From an uncultured Bacteroidota bacterium (GTDB lineage: Bacteria > Bacteroidota > Bacteroidia > Chitinophagales > Chitinophagaceae), in assembly GCA_903865435.1 (NCBI GenBank), contig CAIPJS010000023.1:62001-126000 (forward strand): a stretch of 64,000 nucleotides of DNA, read 5' to 3'. A program made the position numbers and the translations under genes. Below, one piece after another: positions 55,275 to 63,336 of this stretch (positions are counted from its first letter, which is position 1; the number at the start of each line of letters is the position of its first letter). The notes under the pieces were generated by a model. It did no database searches and had not been told where the DNA came from. It worked only from the letters and a program-made list of their open reading frames with translations.

Positions 55275-56711
55275 ATGAACAATACCTACACATCGTTGGT
55301 GAATCAAACCTTTCATTTTCCTCAAGAAGGTTTTGAAGTGGATGACAATGGTTATTTACAATTTAATGGATTGGATTTAAAGGCCATTATTGAAAAACAT
55401 GGTACGCCATTAAAGTTAACCTACTTACCAAAAATAGGAATGCAAATTAAAAAAGCGAAGCAAATGTTTGCGGCGGCTTTTAAGAAACACAAATACGAGG
55501 GGGAATATTTTTATTGTTATTGCACCAAGAGTTCTCACTTTTCATTTATTGTAGAAGAGGCATTGGGGCATAATGTTCATTTAGAAACCTCTTTTGCTTA
55601 TGATATCGACATCATCAATCAATTGTACAAGCGCAGAAAAATAAATAAAGAAATTTTCATTATTTGCAATGGGTACAAGCAAAAATTGTACATGAGTCGA
55701 ATTTCAAAACTAATCAATACAGGATTCAAAAATGTAATTCCTGTATTAGATAACAAAGAAGAATTACAATTTTACAAACGCAATACCAAAGAGCCTTTTA
55801 AATTAGGCATTAGAGTAGCATCCGAAGAAGAACCTAGTTTTCCATTCTATACCTCTCGCTTAGGAATAAGGGCCAAGGATATTTTAGAATTTTACGTTGA
55901 TGAAATTGAGGGCTATGAAGATAAGTTTCAATTAAAAATGTTGCATATCTTTTTAAATAAAGGTATTAAAGACGATATCTATTATTGGTCTGAGTTAAAC
56001 AAGATCATTAACTTGTATTGTCAGCTTAAAAAAATATGTCCCGAATTAGATTCCATCAATATTGGAGGTGGTTTTCCTATTAAACATTCATTAGGCTTTG
56101 AATACGATTATCAATTCATGATCAATGAAATTGTATCCAATATTAAAAAAGCATGTAAGAAGGCTAGAGTGCCCATGCCTAATATCTATACAGAATTTGG
56201 AAGCTTCACAGTGGGAGAGAGTATGGCACATATTTATAAAGTATTAGCCGAAAAGAAACAAAACGATAGAGAGTGTTGGTACATGATTGATTCTTCATTC
56301 ATTACTACATTGCCAGATACTTGGGGTATTGGCGAGAAATTCCTCATGCTTCCTGTGAACAAATGGGAGAATGATTACCAACGTGTGGTATTGGGAGGAC
56401 TTACCTGTGATAGCCACGATTATTATGATTCAGAAGAGCACATCAATGAAGTGTTCTTACCTAAATTAAAAAATGACTTATTGGAAGATAAGGCCGAAGA
56501 GAACAATGAATCCTTGTATGTTGGGTTTTTCCATACAGGCGCTTATCAGGACCAAATTAGCGGTTATGGTGGGATTAAACATTGTTTGATTCCTTCCCCT
56601 AAACATGTCATTGTAGAAAAAGATGCGAAAACTGGTAAGTTAGTTGACTGGGTATATGCTAAAGAGCAAACTGCTCAATCTATGTTAAAGATATTGGGCT
56701 ACTTAAGATGA
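55275..56711 (+). CDS. speA: Arginine decarboxylase (PLP, short Bacteroidota type)
   Basis: The 478-residue protein is a fold-type III PLP decarboxylase (ornithine/arginine/diaminopimelate decarboxylase superfamily). The PLP lysine lies in YCYCTKSSHFS near residue 85, SINIGGGFPIKHS and YTEFGSFTVGE follow, and the late CDSHDYYDSEEH and VGFFHTGAYQ blocks carry the active-site Cys and Tyr. This short version is annotated as arginine decarboxylase across Bacteroidota. aguA and aguB in this window complete a route from arginine to putrescine. It is monocistronic with its own terminator. Confidence 0.87.
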   Translation: MNNTYTSLVNQTFHFPQEGFEVDDNGYLQFNGLDLKAIIEKHGTPLKLTYLPKIGMQIKKAKQMFAAAFKKHKYEGEYFYCYCTKSSHFSFIVEEALGHNVHLETSFAYDIDIINQLYKRRKINKEIFIICNGYKQKLYMSRISKLINTGFKNVIPVLDNKEELQFYKRNTKEPFKLGIRVASEEEPSFPFYTSRLGIRAKDILEFYVDEIEGYEDKFQLKMLHIFLNKGIKDDIYYWSELNKIINLYCQLKKICPELDSINIGGGFPIKHSLGFEYDYQFMINEIVSNIKKACKKARVPMPNIYTEFGSFTVGESMAHIYKVLAEKKQNDRECWYMIDSSFITTLPDTWGIGEKFLMLPVNKWENDYQRVVLGGLTCDSHDYYDSEEHINEVFLPKLKNDLLEDKAEENNESLYVGFFHTGAYQDQISGYGGIKHCLIPSPKHVIVEKDAKTGKLVDWVYAKEQTAQSMLKILGYLR

Positions 56712-56733
56712 TGAAACCTGTATTCAAATAATT

Positions 56734-56767
56734 AAAGGCCTCCTTCCATTTTTGGGGAGGCCTTTTT
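56734..56767 (+). terminator. Terminator after speA
   Basis: AAAGGCCTCC and GGAGGCCTTT form a 10-bp stem with a 12-base loop, followed by T residues. The 190 bases after it hold an imperfect inverted repeat (TAATAAGA at 56849-56856 and TCTTATTA at 56872-56879) and the next promoter, but no gene. Confidence 0.9.
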
Positions 56768-56907
56768 AGGTTAATTAGTTTTTGACATTTTCATACTATT
56801 CATACGTAAGTAAGTTTAAACTATTTTTTTATTTAGATTTTCGTCTATTAATAAGACAAAATGGCATATTATCTTATTATTAACTGACTAAATGACTTTA
56901 AAACAAA

Positions 56908-56939
56908 TTTGTAGGGCATTTTTAAAATCCCTAATTTTG
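56908..56939 (+). promoter_or_regulatory. Promoter of the bacilliredoxin gene
   Basis: TTTG, 20 bases and TAATTTTG fit the consensus and lie inside the longest possible reading frame, so the ATG 18 bases downstream is the true start. Confidence 0.72.
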
Positions 56940-56957
56940 ATTCAAATAGTAGAAGTT

Positions 56958-57374
56958 ATGTACCCTGAAGAGTTTGTTTTACCAATGAAGGCTGAGTTAG
57001 TTGACAATGGGTTTGAAGATTTAACAACAGCATTAGAAGTAGAAAATGCAGTAAAAAAACAAGGTACAACATTGTTAGTGATTAATTCAGTTTGTGGTTG
57101 TGCCGCAGGCGCTTGTAGACCAGGAGTTTTAATGGCCATAGCAAATGCACCTATCAAACCAGATTACATCACTACCAGTTTTGCGGGATTTGATATTGAA
57201 GCAATAAATAAAGTAAGAGAATTACAATTACCTTATCCACCTTCTTCACCAGCAATTTTACTATTTAAAGATGGTCAATTGGTCAATATGGTAGAAAGAC
57301 ACCAAATTGAAGGTAGACCCGCTCAATTGATTGCTCAACACTTAATTACAGTTTTTCAAGAACATTGTAATTAG
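56958..57374 (+). CDS. BrxA/BrxB-family bacilliredoxin
   Basis: The 138-residue protein has a thioredoxin-like fold and the family CGC motif in VINSVCGCAAGACRPG, with EEFVLPMKAELVDNGFE at the start and PYPPSSPAILLFKDG near the end, matching YphP/YqiW. These proteins remove bacillithiol from oxidised protein thiols. The start was moved from an upstream in-frame ATG because the promoter lies between them and the shorter form has family length. Confidence 0.92.
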   Translation: MYPEEFVLPMKAELVDNGFEDLTTALEVENAVKKQGTTLLVINSVCGCAAGACRPGVLMAIANAPIKPDYITTSFAGFDIEAINKVRELQLPYPPSSPAILLFKDGQLVNMVERHQIEGRPAQLIAQHLITVFQEHCN

Positions 57375-57423
57375 TTAAAAATATAGCTAAACAGTTTTTG
57401 TTTTTAGATGGGTTAGTAAACAC

Positions 57424-57454
57424 GGCCGCACTTTCTAGTGTGGCCTTTTTTTTT
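57424..57454 (+). terminator. Terminator after the bacilliredoxin gene
   Basis: GGCCGCACT and AGTGTGGCC form a 9-bp stem (one G-T pair) with a TTCT loop and a T9 run. Right after it, TACATTGC at 57457-57464 may be a variant -7 element for lgt. Confidence 0.9.
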
Positions 57455-57481
57455 CGTACATTGCAGTACATAATAAAATAA

Positions 57482-58642
57482 ATGTACCCTAATTTATACT
57501 ATCTAGTTGAAGATTTGTTTGGCATCAAACTAAGTGCTTTAAAGTTGGTTAATTCATTTGGCTTTTTTGTAGCCCTAGCTTTTATTGCATCGGGCTATGT
57601 ACTGTATTCTGAAATAAAAAGAAAGGAAGCTTTAGGCCAATTTGGATTTATTGAAGAAAAGATCATTGTTGGTGCGCCTGCTTCAATAATGGATTTAGTC
57701 ACTAATTTTTTGTTTGGCTTTTTCTTTGGTTATAAGCTTGTTGGAGCGTTTACAATAGAAAATGCTTTAAATAATACACAGGCATATATATTTTCATTAC
57801 AAGGAAATTTTATTGCAGGTTTGATAATGGGTTTTTTGCTTTTGTATTTAAAATGGAAAGAAAAGGATAAAGTGAAATTGGCTGTACCTGAAGCCAGGAC
57901 TGTGATTGTATGGACCCATGATAGAGTGGGTGACATCGTTTTACAAGCAGCTTTATGGGGTTTTATTGGTGCTAAAATTTTTCACAATCTTGAAAATTTA
58001 GATGATTTTGCTAAAGATCCTTTAGGGGCTTTAATTTCTTTTAGTGGACTTACTTTTTATGGAGGACTTATTTTAGCTACCATTGCAATTATTGTATACA
58101 TCAAAAAATATAAGATTAGGGTGATTCATTTTGCAGATGCGATGGCACCCACCATGATCTTTGCATATGCAGCAGGAAGAATTGGATGTCATGTTAGCGG
58201 AGATGGTGATTGGGGTGTTCCAAGTTTATCGCCTAAGCCATTTTCATGGTTGCCTAATTGGATGTGGGGGTATACTTATCCGCACAATGTAGTGAACGAA
58301 GGGTTACATATTCCCAATTGTGTGGGCAATTACTGCAATCAACTTCCAGTGACAGTTTACCCAACTACTTTTTATGAAATCATCATCATGTTTTTGCTCT
58401 TTGGCATCATGTGGATGATGCGCAAAAAAATTACACAACCAGGGATACTCACGGGTGTCTATTTATTATTTGCAGGTGGGGAGCGTTTCTTTATTGAAAA
58501 GATTAGGGTAAATAATAAAATTCTTTCTTTGCCTTTTCAACCCACACAAGCCGAATTAATTTCAACTATTTTAATTGTGTTAGGTATTGTATTTTTAGCA
58601 ATGTCTAAAAAATGGTTTCCTAAAAATATTGTAAAATCTTAA
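57482..58642 (+). CDS. lgt: Prolipoprotein diacylglyceryl transferase Lgt
   Basis: The 386-residue membrane enzyme moves diacylglycerol from phosphatidylglycerol to the lipobox Cys. Seven or so hydrophobic segments and the family signature AAGRIGCHVSGDGDWG are seen, with GGERFFIEKIRVN near the end. In the position where E. coli Lgt has the essential His103 (HGG), this protein reads FYGGL, and it is about 100 residues longer than E. coli Lgt. Both features seem shared with Bacteroidota homologues (from memory). Confidence 0.9.
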   Translation: MYPNLYYLVEDLFGIKLSALKLVNSFGFFVALAFIASGYVLYSEIKRKEALGQFGFIEEKIIVGAPASIMDLVTNFLFGFFFGYKLVGAFTIENALNNTQAYIFSLQGNFIAGLIMGFLLLYLKWKEKDKVKLAVPEARTVIVWTHDRVGDIVLQAALWGFIGAKIFHNLENLDDFAKDPLGALISFSGLTFYGGLILATIAIIVYIKKYKIRVIHFADAMAPTMIFAYAAGRIGCHVSGDGDWGVPSLSPKPFSWLPNWMWGYTYPHNVVNEGLHIPNCVGNYCNQLPVTVYPTTFYEIIIMFLLFGIMWMMRKKITQPGILTGVYLLFAGGERFFIEKIRVNNKILSLPFQPTQAELISTILIVLGIVFLAMSKKWFPKNIVKS

Positions 58643-58652
58643 ATTAAAAATT

Positions 58653-59141
58653 ATGCCATCCTTTGATATTGCTAGTTCTGTAGACATTCAAACATTGGAT
58701 AATGCAGTGAACATTGTAAAAAAAGAAATCACCAATCGTTTCGATTTTAAAGGCAATCATGTAGTGATTGATTTAAATAAAAAAGATTATGTATTAAAAT
58801 TAGAGTCCGATTCTGAAATGAAAATTCAGCAAATTGTGGACGTTTTAATTAGTAGATCTATGAAACAGGGGATTGAGGCTTCGTCCTTTGATTTCTCAAA
58901 AGATGCTTTCCCAAGTGGAAAAATCTTCAAAAAAGACATTTCTGTAAAAAACGGCCTAAAACAGGAAGACGCCAAAAAGGTAGTCAAACTCATTAAAGAG
59001 AGCGGATTAAAGGTACAGGCCGCCATAATGGACGATATTGTCCGTGTTACAGGCAAGAAAATTGATGATTTACAGGATGTTATAGCGGCTTGCAGGGCGG
59101 GAAATCTAGGCCTTCCTTTGCAGTATATCAATATGAAATAA
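58653..59141 (+). CDS. YajQ-family protein
   Basis: The 162-residue protein has the YajQ opening MPSFDIASSVD, ITNRFDFKG and the two ferredoxin-like halves ending LGLPLQY(I/V)N. YajQ proteins bind nucleic acid or cyclic di-GMP in some species; the role here is unknown. It lies 10 bases after lgt and is probably cotranscribed. Confidence 0.93.
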   Translation: MPSFDIASSVDIQTLDNAVNIVKKEITNRFDFKGNHVVIDLNKKDYVLKLESDSEMKIQQIVDVLISRSMKQGIEASSFDFSKDAFPSGKIFKKDISVKNGLKQEDAKKVVKLIKESGLKVQAAIMDDIVRVTGKKIDDLQDVIAACRAGNLGLPLQYINMK

Positions 59142-59170
59142 GGGTTTTTGGCTCCTTTTAAGCTTATAAA

Positions 59171-59202
59171 TTTGGCTACAACCTAGGTTTAGGCTAAATT
59201 TG
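59171..59202 (+). promoter_or_regulatory. Promoter of rpmE
   Basis: TTTG, 20 bases and TAAATTTG match the consensus closely. The leader to the ATG is about 50 bases and contains the hairpin listed next. Confidence 0.75.
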
Positions 59203-59219
59203 CGTCCTATTAAATAAAT

Positions 59220-59239
59220 TGTACGGCAAAATCCGTACA
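59220..59239 (+). promoter_or_regulatory. Hairpin in the rpmE leader
   Basis: TGTACGG and CCGTACA form a 7-bp stem with a 6-base loop (CAAAAT), 18 bases before the rpmE start. It has no T-run. A leader of this kind before a ribosomal protein gene may allow autoregulation (inference). Confidence 0.5.
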
Positions 59240-59257
59240 TCCTTAAAAATCATAATT

Positions 59258-59509
59258 ATGAGAGAAGGTATCCATCCAGAAGCTTATCGTTTTGTAGTGT
59301 TCAAGGACATGTCAAACGGTATTCAATTCTTAGGCAAATCAACTGCCCAAACCAAAGAAACGGTAATGTTTGAAGACGGTAAAGAGTATCCAGTAATTAA
59401 ATTGGAGATTTCTAACACTTCACATCCTTTTTACACTGGTAAAAACATGTTGGTTGACACCGCTGGTCGTATTGATAAATTCAACAAGCGTTACGCCAAG
59501 AAAAAATAA
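59258..59509 (+). CDS. rpmE: 50S ribosomal protein bL31 type B
   Basis: The 83-residue protein starts [19 protein letters not shown] and contains [28 protein letters not shown]. It lacks the zinc-binding Cys of type A L31, so it is the Zn-independent (RpmE2/YkgM) form; no type A copy is seen here. The ATG at this block was preferred over an upstream TTG that precedes the hairpin. Confidence 0.95.
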   Translation: MREGIHPEAYRFVVFKDMSNGIQFLGKSTAQTKETVMFEDGKEYPVIKLEISNTSHPFYTGKNMLVDTAGRIDKFNKRYAKKK

Positions 59510-59550
59510 AAGAGAGACAATTAAAAAACATTTCTTTTTATACTTTATTA

Positions 59551-59584
59551 AACCCTTTCTTACGCAAGTAAGAGAGGGTTTTTT
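59551..59584 (+). terminator. Terminator after rpmE
   Basis: A 13-bp stem (one G-T pair) closed by a GCAA tetraloop and followed by six T. Confidence 0.93.
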
Positions 59585-59615
59585 GTCAAAAAAGACTTTT
59601 GAGTACTTACCTTTG
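59582..59615 (+). promoter_or_regulatory. Promoter of bshB1-aguB
   Basis: TTTG at the end of the rpmE terminator, 22 bases, then TACCTTTG, 18 bases before the bshB1 ATG. The spacing is slightly long. Confidence 0.5.
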
Positions 59616-59633
59616 TACTGTAAAATATAAATT

Positions 59634-60365
59634 ATGCAAACACTAGATATACTTGCTTTCGGAGCCCATCCTGACGATGTGGAGTTGGGTTGTGCTGGCG
59701 CATTGTTGGTAGCGGTGTCGGAAGGCAAAAAAGTGGGTATTGTAGATTTAACTAAAGGAGAATTGGGAACCAGAGGAACTACTTCGCAAAGATTAAAAGA
59801 AGCACAATTGGCTTCCGAAGTGATGGGCATTGGGGTGAGAGAAAATCTAGGAATGGCCGATGGCTTTTTTGAGAACAATAAAGAAAATCAATTCGCGATT
59901 ATTGAAACCATTAGAAAATATAAACCTTCTATTATTTTTTGTAATGCACCCGAGGACCGTCATCCCGATCATGGACGCGCGGCTAGCTTAGTAGTAGACG
60001 CCGCATTTTTATCTGGTCTTGTTAAAATACAAACCACACACAATGGAGTAGTACAAGCACCTTGGAGACCTAGTCAAGTTTTTCATTATATACAATCGAG
60101 AAATTTAACACCCAATTTTGTAGTAGATATTAGTGCCTTCATGGATAAAAAAATGGAAGCGATACTTGCACACAGTTCTCAGTTTTACGACCCCAATTCT
60201 ACCGAGCCAGCTACTTTTATTTCAGGCAATGCGTTCTTGGATTTTGTGAAAGGAAGAGCCAAGGAATTGGGACATCAAATAGGCGTAGATTATGCAGAAG
60301 GTTTTATTACGCAAAAGTTATTAGGTATTCGTAGTTTTGAAGCAATCATTCAAAAGACAACCTAG
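59634..60365 (+). CDS. bshB1: Bacillithiol biosynthesis deacetylase BshB1
   Basis: The 243-residue PIG-L/LmbE-fold zinc hydrolase has FGAHPDDVELGCAGAL at the start, TKGELGTRGTTSQRL, DRHPDHGRAASLV and the SQFYDPNS and GHQIGVDYAEGF blocks that mark BshB1. It removes acetyl from GlcNAc-malate in bacillithiol synthesis. It is followed by aguB 32 bases later, and with the bacilliredoxin and YfiT-like genes it points to a bacillithiol thiol system. Confidence 0.93.
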   Translation: MQTLDILAFGAHPDDVELGCAGALLVAVSEGKKVGIVDLTKGELGTRGTTSQRLKEAQLASEVMGIGVRENLGMADGFFENNKENQFAIIETIRKYKPSIIFCNAPEDRHPDHGRAASLVVDAAFLSGLVKIQTTHNGVVQAPWRPSQVFHYIQSRNLTPNFVVDISAFMDKKMEAILAHSSQFYDPNSTEPATFISGNAFLDFVKGRAKELGHQIGVDYAEGFITQKLLGIRSFEAIIQKTT

Positions 60366-60397
60366 CAAAATATTTTAACCCTTTATAATTTAAAATT

Positions 60398-61279
60398 ATG
60401 GCCATTGTTAAAGTAGGATTAGTGCAAATGACCTGTGCGGCATCTAAAACTGCCAACATTGTAAAAGCTATTGAAAAAGTAAGAGAGGCAGCTAAAAAGG
60501 GTGCTAATATTATTTGCTTACAGGAATTATTTACCTCTCTTTATTTTTGCGATGTGGAAGCCTATGAAAATTTTAAATTAGCTGAACCCATTCCTGGCGA
60601 AACCAGCAATAAACTTGCTGCCTTAGCGAAAGAATTAGGCGTGGTAATTATTGCGTCATTATTCGAAAAAAGAGCCGAAGGCTTGTATCATAATACCACA
60701 GCGGTTTTAGATGCCGATGGAACTTATTTAGGTAAGTACCGTAAAATGCATATCCCAGATGACCCTGCTTATTACGAGAAGTTTTATTTTACTCCAGGTG
60801 ATTTAGGATACAAAGTTTTCAAGACAAAATTTGCCACCATTGGGGTTTTAATATGTTGGGATCAATGGTATCCAGAAGCTGCAAGAATTACTACATTGAT
60901 GGGCGCCGAAATGTTGTTTTATCCCACCGCTATAGGTTGGGCCACTGCACAAGACGAGTTTACGAATAAAGAACAATACAATGCATGGCAAACCATACAG
61001 CGAAGTCATGCAGTAGCCAATGGTGTTCCAGTAATTAGTGTAAATAGAGTAGGATTGGAACAAGATGGATTGATGAAGTTTTGGGGTGGATCTTTTGTAA
61101 GCAACCCATTTGGAACTTTATTGTACGAAGCTTCACATGATAAGGAAGAAGTAGCCATAGTTGATATTGATACAGAAAAATCGGATAGTTATAGAACACA
61201 TTGGCCTTTCCTACGCGATCGCCGTATTGATTCTTATGGGCCTATTTCGAAAAGATATTTAGACGAAGAGGCTGAGTAA
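60398..61279 (+). CDS. aguB: N-carbamoylputrescine amidase
   Basis: The 293-residue nitrilase-fold enzyme has the Glu-Lys-Cys triad: QELFTSLYF (Glu), YRKMHIPDDPAYYEKFYF (Lys) and LICWDQWYPEAAR (Cys). The WYPEAAR and HIPDD details are typical of carbamoylputrescine amidase, which yields putrescine, CO2 and ammonia. It lies between bshB1 and agmatine deiminase, which makes its substrate. Confidence 0.93.
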   Translation: MAIVKVGLVQMTCAASKTANIVKAIEKVREAAKKGANIICLQELFTSLYFCDVEAYENFKLAEPIPGETSNKLAALAKELGVVIIASLFEKRAEGLYHNTTAVLDADGTYLGKYRKMHIPDDPAYYEKFYFTPGDLGYKVFKTKFATIGVLICWDQWYPEAARITTLMGAEMLFYPTAIGWATAQDEFTNKEQYNAWQTIQRSHAVANGVPVISVNRVGLEQDGLMKFWGGSFVSNPFGTLLYEASHDKEEVAIVDIDTEKSDSYRTHWPFLRDRRIDSYGPISKRYLDEEAE

Positions 61280-61369
61280 TTAAACTAACTAAATATTTCT
61301 TTCCAGTATAAATAAGATATAACTTTAAGAAAACATACAAATAAGATTAAGCAGACATACTAATACAAT

Positions 61370-62437
61370 ATGACCAACGCGACTCCAAAATCTTTAGGCT
61401 ATTATTTCCCAGCTGAATTTGCAGCACATGATGCCATTTGGTTAAGTTGGCCACATAAAGAAGAAAGTTGGCCTGGTAAAATTGCAAGTATTTATCCATC
61501 CTATACCGAGTTTGTAAAAATTGTTTCCCTAACAGAAAAAGTTTGTATCAATGTTGTAGATGAAAAAATGCGTAACTCGGCAAATAAAATGTTGCAATTG
61601 GCTGGCGTAAATTTAGATCGTGTTCAATTTTTCTTTCATCCAACCAACGATGCTTGGTGTCGTGATCATGGGCCTTCTTTTTTAATTAGAGATAATGCAG
61701 ATGCGCCTAAAGCCATAGTAGATTGGAATATCAATGCATGGGGTGGAAAATATCCTCCTTACGATTTAGATGATGTGATACCTACGCATATTGCCGAATC
61801 TTTAGGGTTGCCTGTATTTTATCCTGATATCATTATGGAAGGCGGCTCTGTAGATTTTAATGGTGCAGGAACGGTGATGACATCAAAATCTTGTTTGTTA
61901 AATCCCAATAGAAATCCACATTTGAATCAAGCTCAAATTGAAAAGTATTTGAGCGACTATTATGGAATAGATCAAGTATTGTGGGTAAGTGATGGCATTG
62001 TGGGAGATGATACCGATGGTCACATTGATGATACTGTTCGCTTTGTCAATGAAGACACCGTGATTACTGTGCTAGAGCCGAATGTACTTTCAGCGAATCA
62101 TGAAATATTAGAACAGAATTTAAAAGAATTAAAGCAGATGCGTTTATTAAATGGCAAACAATTGAATATTGTAGAATTACCTATGCCTGCGGAAGTAATT
62201 TATGAAGGTCAAAGCCTGCCTGCTTCTTATGCTAATTTTTATATCAGCAATGGACATATTATAGTGCCAACATTTAAATGTGCGCAAGACGACCAAGCCA
62301 TGCAAATCATACAATCCTGTTTTACTACTCGAGAAGTTGTGGGTATTGATTCAACCGATATCATTTGGGGCTTGGGTAGTTTTCATTGCTTAAGTCAACA
62401 AGAGCCTTCTATAGTAATCAAGAACTCATCTTTATAA
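61370..62437 (+). CDS. aguA: Agmatine deiminase
   Basis: The 355-residue enzyme of the guanidino-group modifying (PAD-like) family hydrolyses agmatine to N-carbamoylputrescine and ammonia. WLSWPHKEESWPG near the N-terminus, WCRDHGPSF, MEGGSVDFNG, DDTDGHIDDTVRF and the catalytic Cys in GSFHCLSQQEP are all present. It is 90 bases after aguB. Confidence 0.95.
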   Translation: MTNATPKSLGYYFPAEFAAHDAIWLSWPHKEESWPGKIASIYPSYTEFVKIVSLTEKVCINVVDEKMRNSANKMLQLAGVNLDRVQFFFHPTNDAWCRDHGPSFLIRDNADAPKAIVDWNINAWGGKYPPYDLDDVIPTHIAESLGLPVFYPDIIMEGGSVDFNGAGTVMTSKSCLLNPNRNPHLNQAQIEKYLSDYYGIDQVLWVSDGIVGDDTDGHIDDTVRFVNEDTVITVLEPNVLSANHEILEQNLKELKQMRLLNGKQLNIVELPMPAEVIYEGQSLPASYANFYISNGHIIVPTFKCAQDDQAMQIIQSCFTTREVVGIDSTDIIWGLGSFHCLSQQEPSIVIKNSSL

Positions 62438-62466
62438 TTTAGATCTCCATCAATAATTCAAACCTC

Positions 62467-63300
62467 ATGTTATTTTCAAAAAGAACTTCGTTTGCAATTG
62501 TATTTTTCGTGCTATCAACTTTGGTTGCATGTAATTATTTTCCCTATGCAAAAACCAATCAAGTATACCGAAAGCACAATAAAGAATTAATAAAATTAGT
62601 GAAAGAGGATCCTAGTATACAAACCATTGATCAATTGCCCAAAGCAGCTGAATGGGTAGGAACTACCAATTTTGATTTGCGCAAACCGAATTTTGTCATC
62701 ATTCATCATACTGCACAAAATTCTTGTGAACAAACTTTAAGAACATTTACATTGGAAAGAACTAAGGTAAGTGCCCATTATGTCATTTGTAAAGACGGCA
62801 CCATTCATCATATGCTCAATGATTATTTAAGAGCTTGGCATGGAGGGGTTGCTAAGTGGGGGAATAACACAGACATCAATTCTAGTTCAATTGGAATTGA
62901 ATTAGACAACAATGGTTTCGAACCATTTGATAGTGCACAAATTAAAAGTTTGCTTTTATTATTATCTAAATTAAAAGAGACGTATAAAATACCTGCGAAC
63001 AATTTTATAGGGCATGGAGATATTGCACCTGTAAGAAAGAACGATCCCAACATTCAATTTCCATGGATTGATTTGGCAAAAAATGGATTTGGGGTATGGT
63101 TTCAACCCAATTTAATAGATACTTTGCCAGCGGGTCTTTCCATTCCACTTGCTTTATCGATGGTGGGTTATGATATTAAGGATACCAATGCTGCTATCCT
63201 TGCTTTTAAGCGTCATTTTAGACAAGACAGTACCAGTATTATTAATGAATCGGATAGATCGGTTTTGGCACAATTAATTCAAAATAAATTATTACACTAA
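62467..63300 (+). CDS. N-acetylmuramoyl-L-alanine amidase lipoprotein (AmiD-like)
   Basis: The 277-residue protein begins with a lipoprotein signal (LSTLVAC) and carries an Amidase_2 (type 2 amidase/PGRP-like) domain: FVIIHHTAQNS holds the first Zn His, VSAHYVICKDG and GIELDNNG follow, and GHGDIAPVRKNDP holds the second His. It cleaves the bond between MurNAc and L-Ala in peptidoglycan. It is 29 bases after aguA; the role of the extra C-terminal 60 residues is unclear. Confidence 0.92.
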   Translation: MLFSKRTSFAIVFFVLSTLVACNYFPYAKTNQVYRKHNKELIKLVKEDPSIQTIDQLPKAAEWVGTTNFDLRKPNFVIIHHTAQNSCEQTLRTFTLERTKVSAHYVICKDGTIHHMLNDYLRAWHGGVAKWGNNTDINSSSIGIELDNNGFEPFDSAQIKSLLLLLSKLKETYKIPANNFIGHGDIAPVRKNDPNIQFPWIDLAKNGFGVWFQPNLIDTLPAGLSIPLALSMVGYDIKDTNAAILAFKRHFRQDSTSIINESDRSVLAQLIQNKLLH

Positions 63301-63310
63301 CAATTGTTAG
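63297..63310. promoter_or_regulatory. 14-bp palindrome before the acyl-CoA dehydrogenase gene
   Basis: CTAACAATTGTTAG is a perfect palindrome overlapping the amidase TAA, two bases upstream of the TAATTTTG element. It could be an operator (inference). Confidence 0.4.
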
Positions 63311-63312
63311 CG

Positions 63313-63320
63313 TAATTTTG
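63313..63320 (+). promoter_or_regulatory. -7 element for the acyl-CoA dehydrogenase gene
   Basis: TAATTTTG matches TAnnTTTG, 16 bases before the start codon. Confidence 0.5.
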
Positions 63321-63336
63321 TAGAAATAATTAAGCC

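Noticed and set aside
56892-56957. Upstream in-frame ATG for the bacilliredoxin
   Set aside because: The promoter lies after this ATG and the shorter form matches family length.
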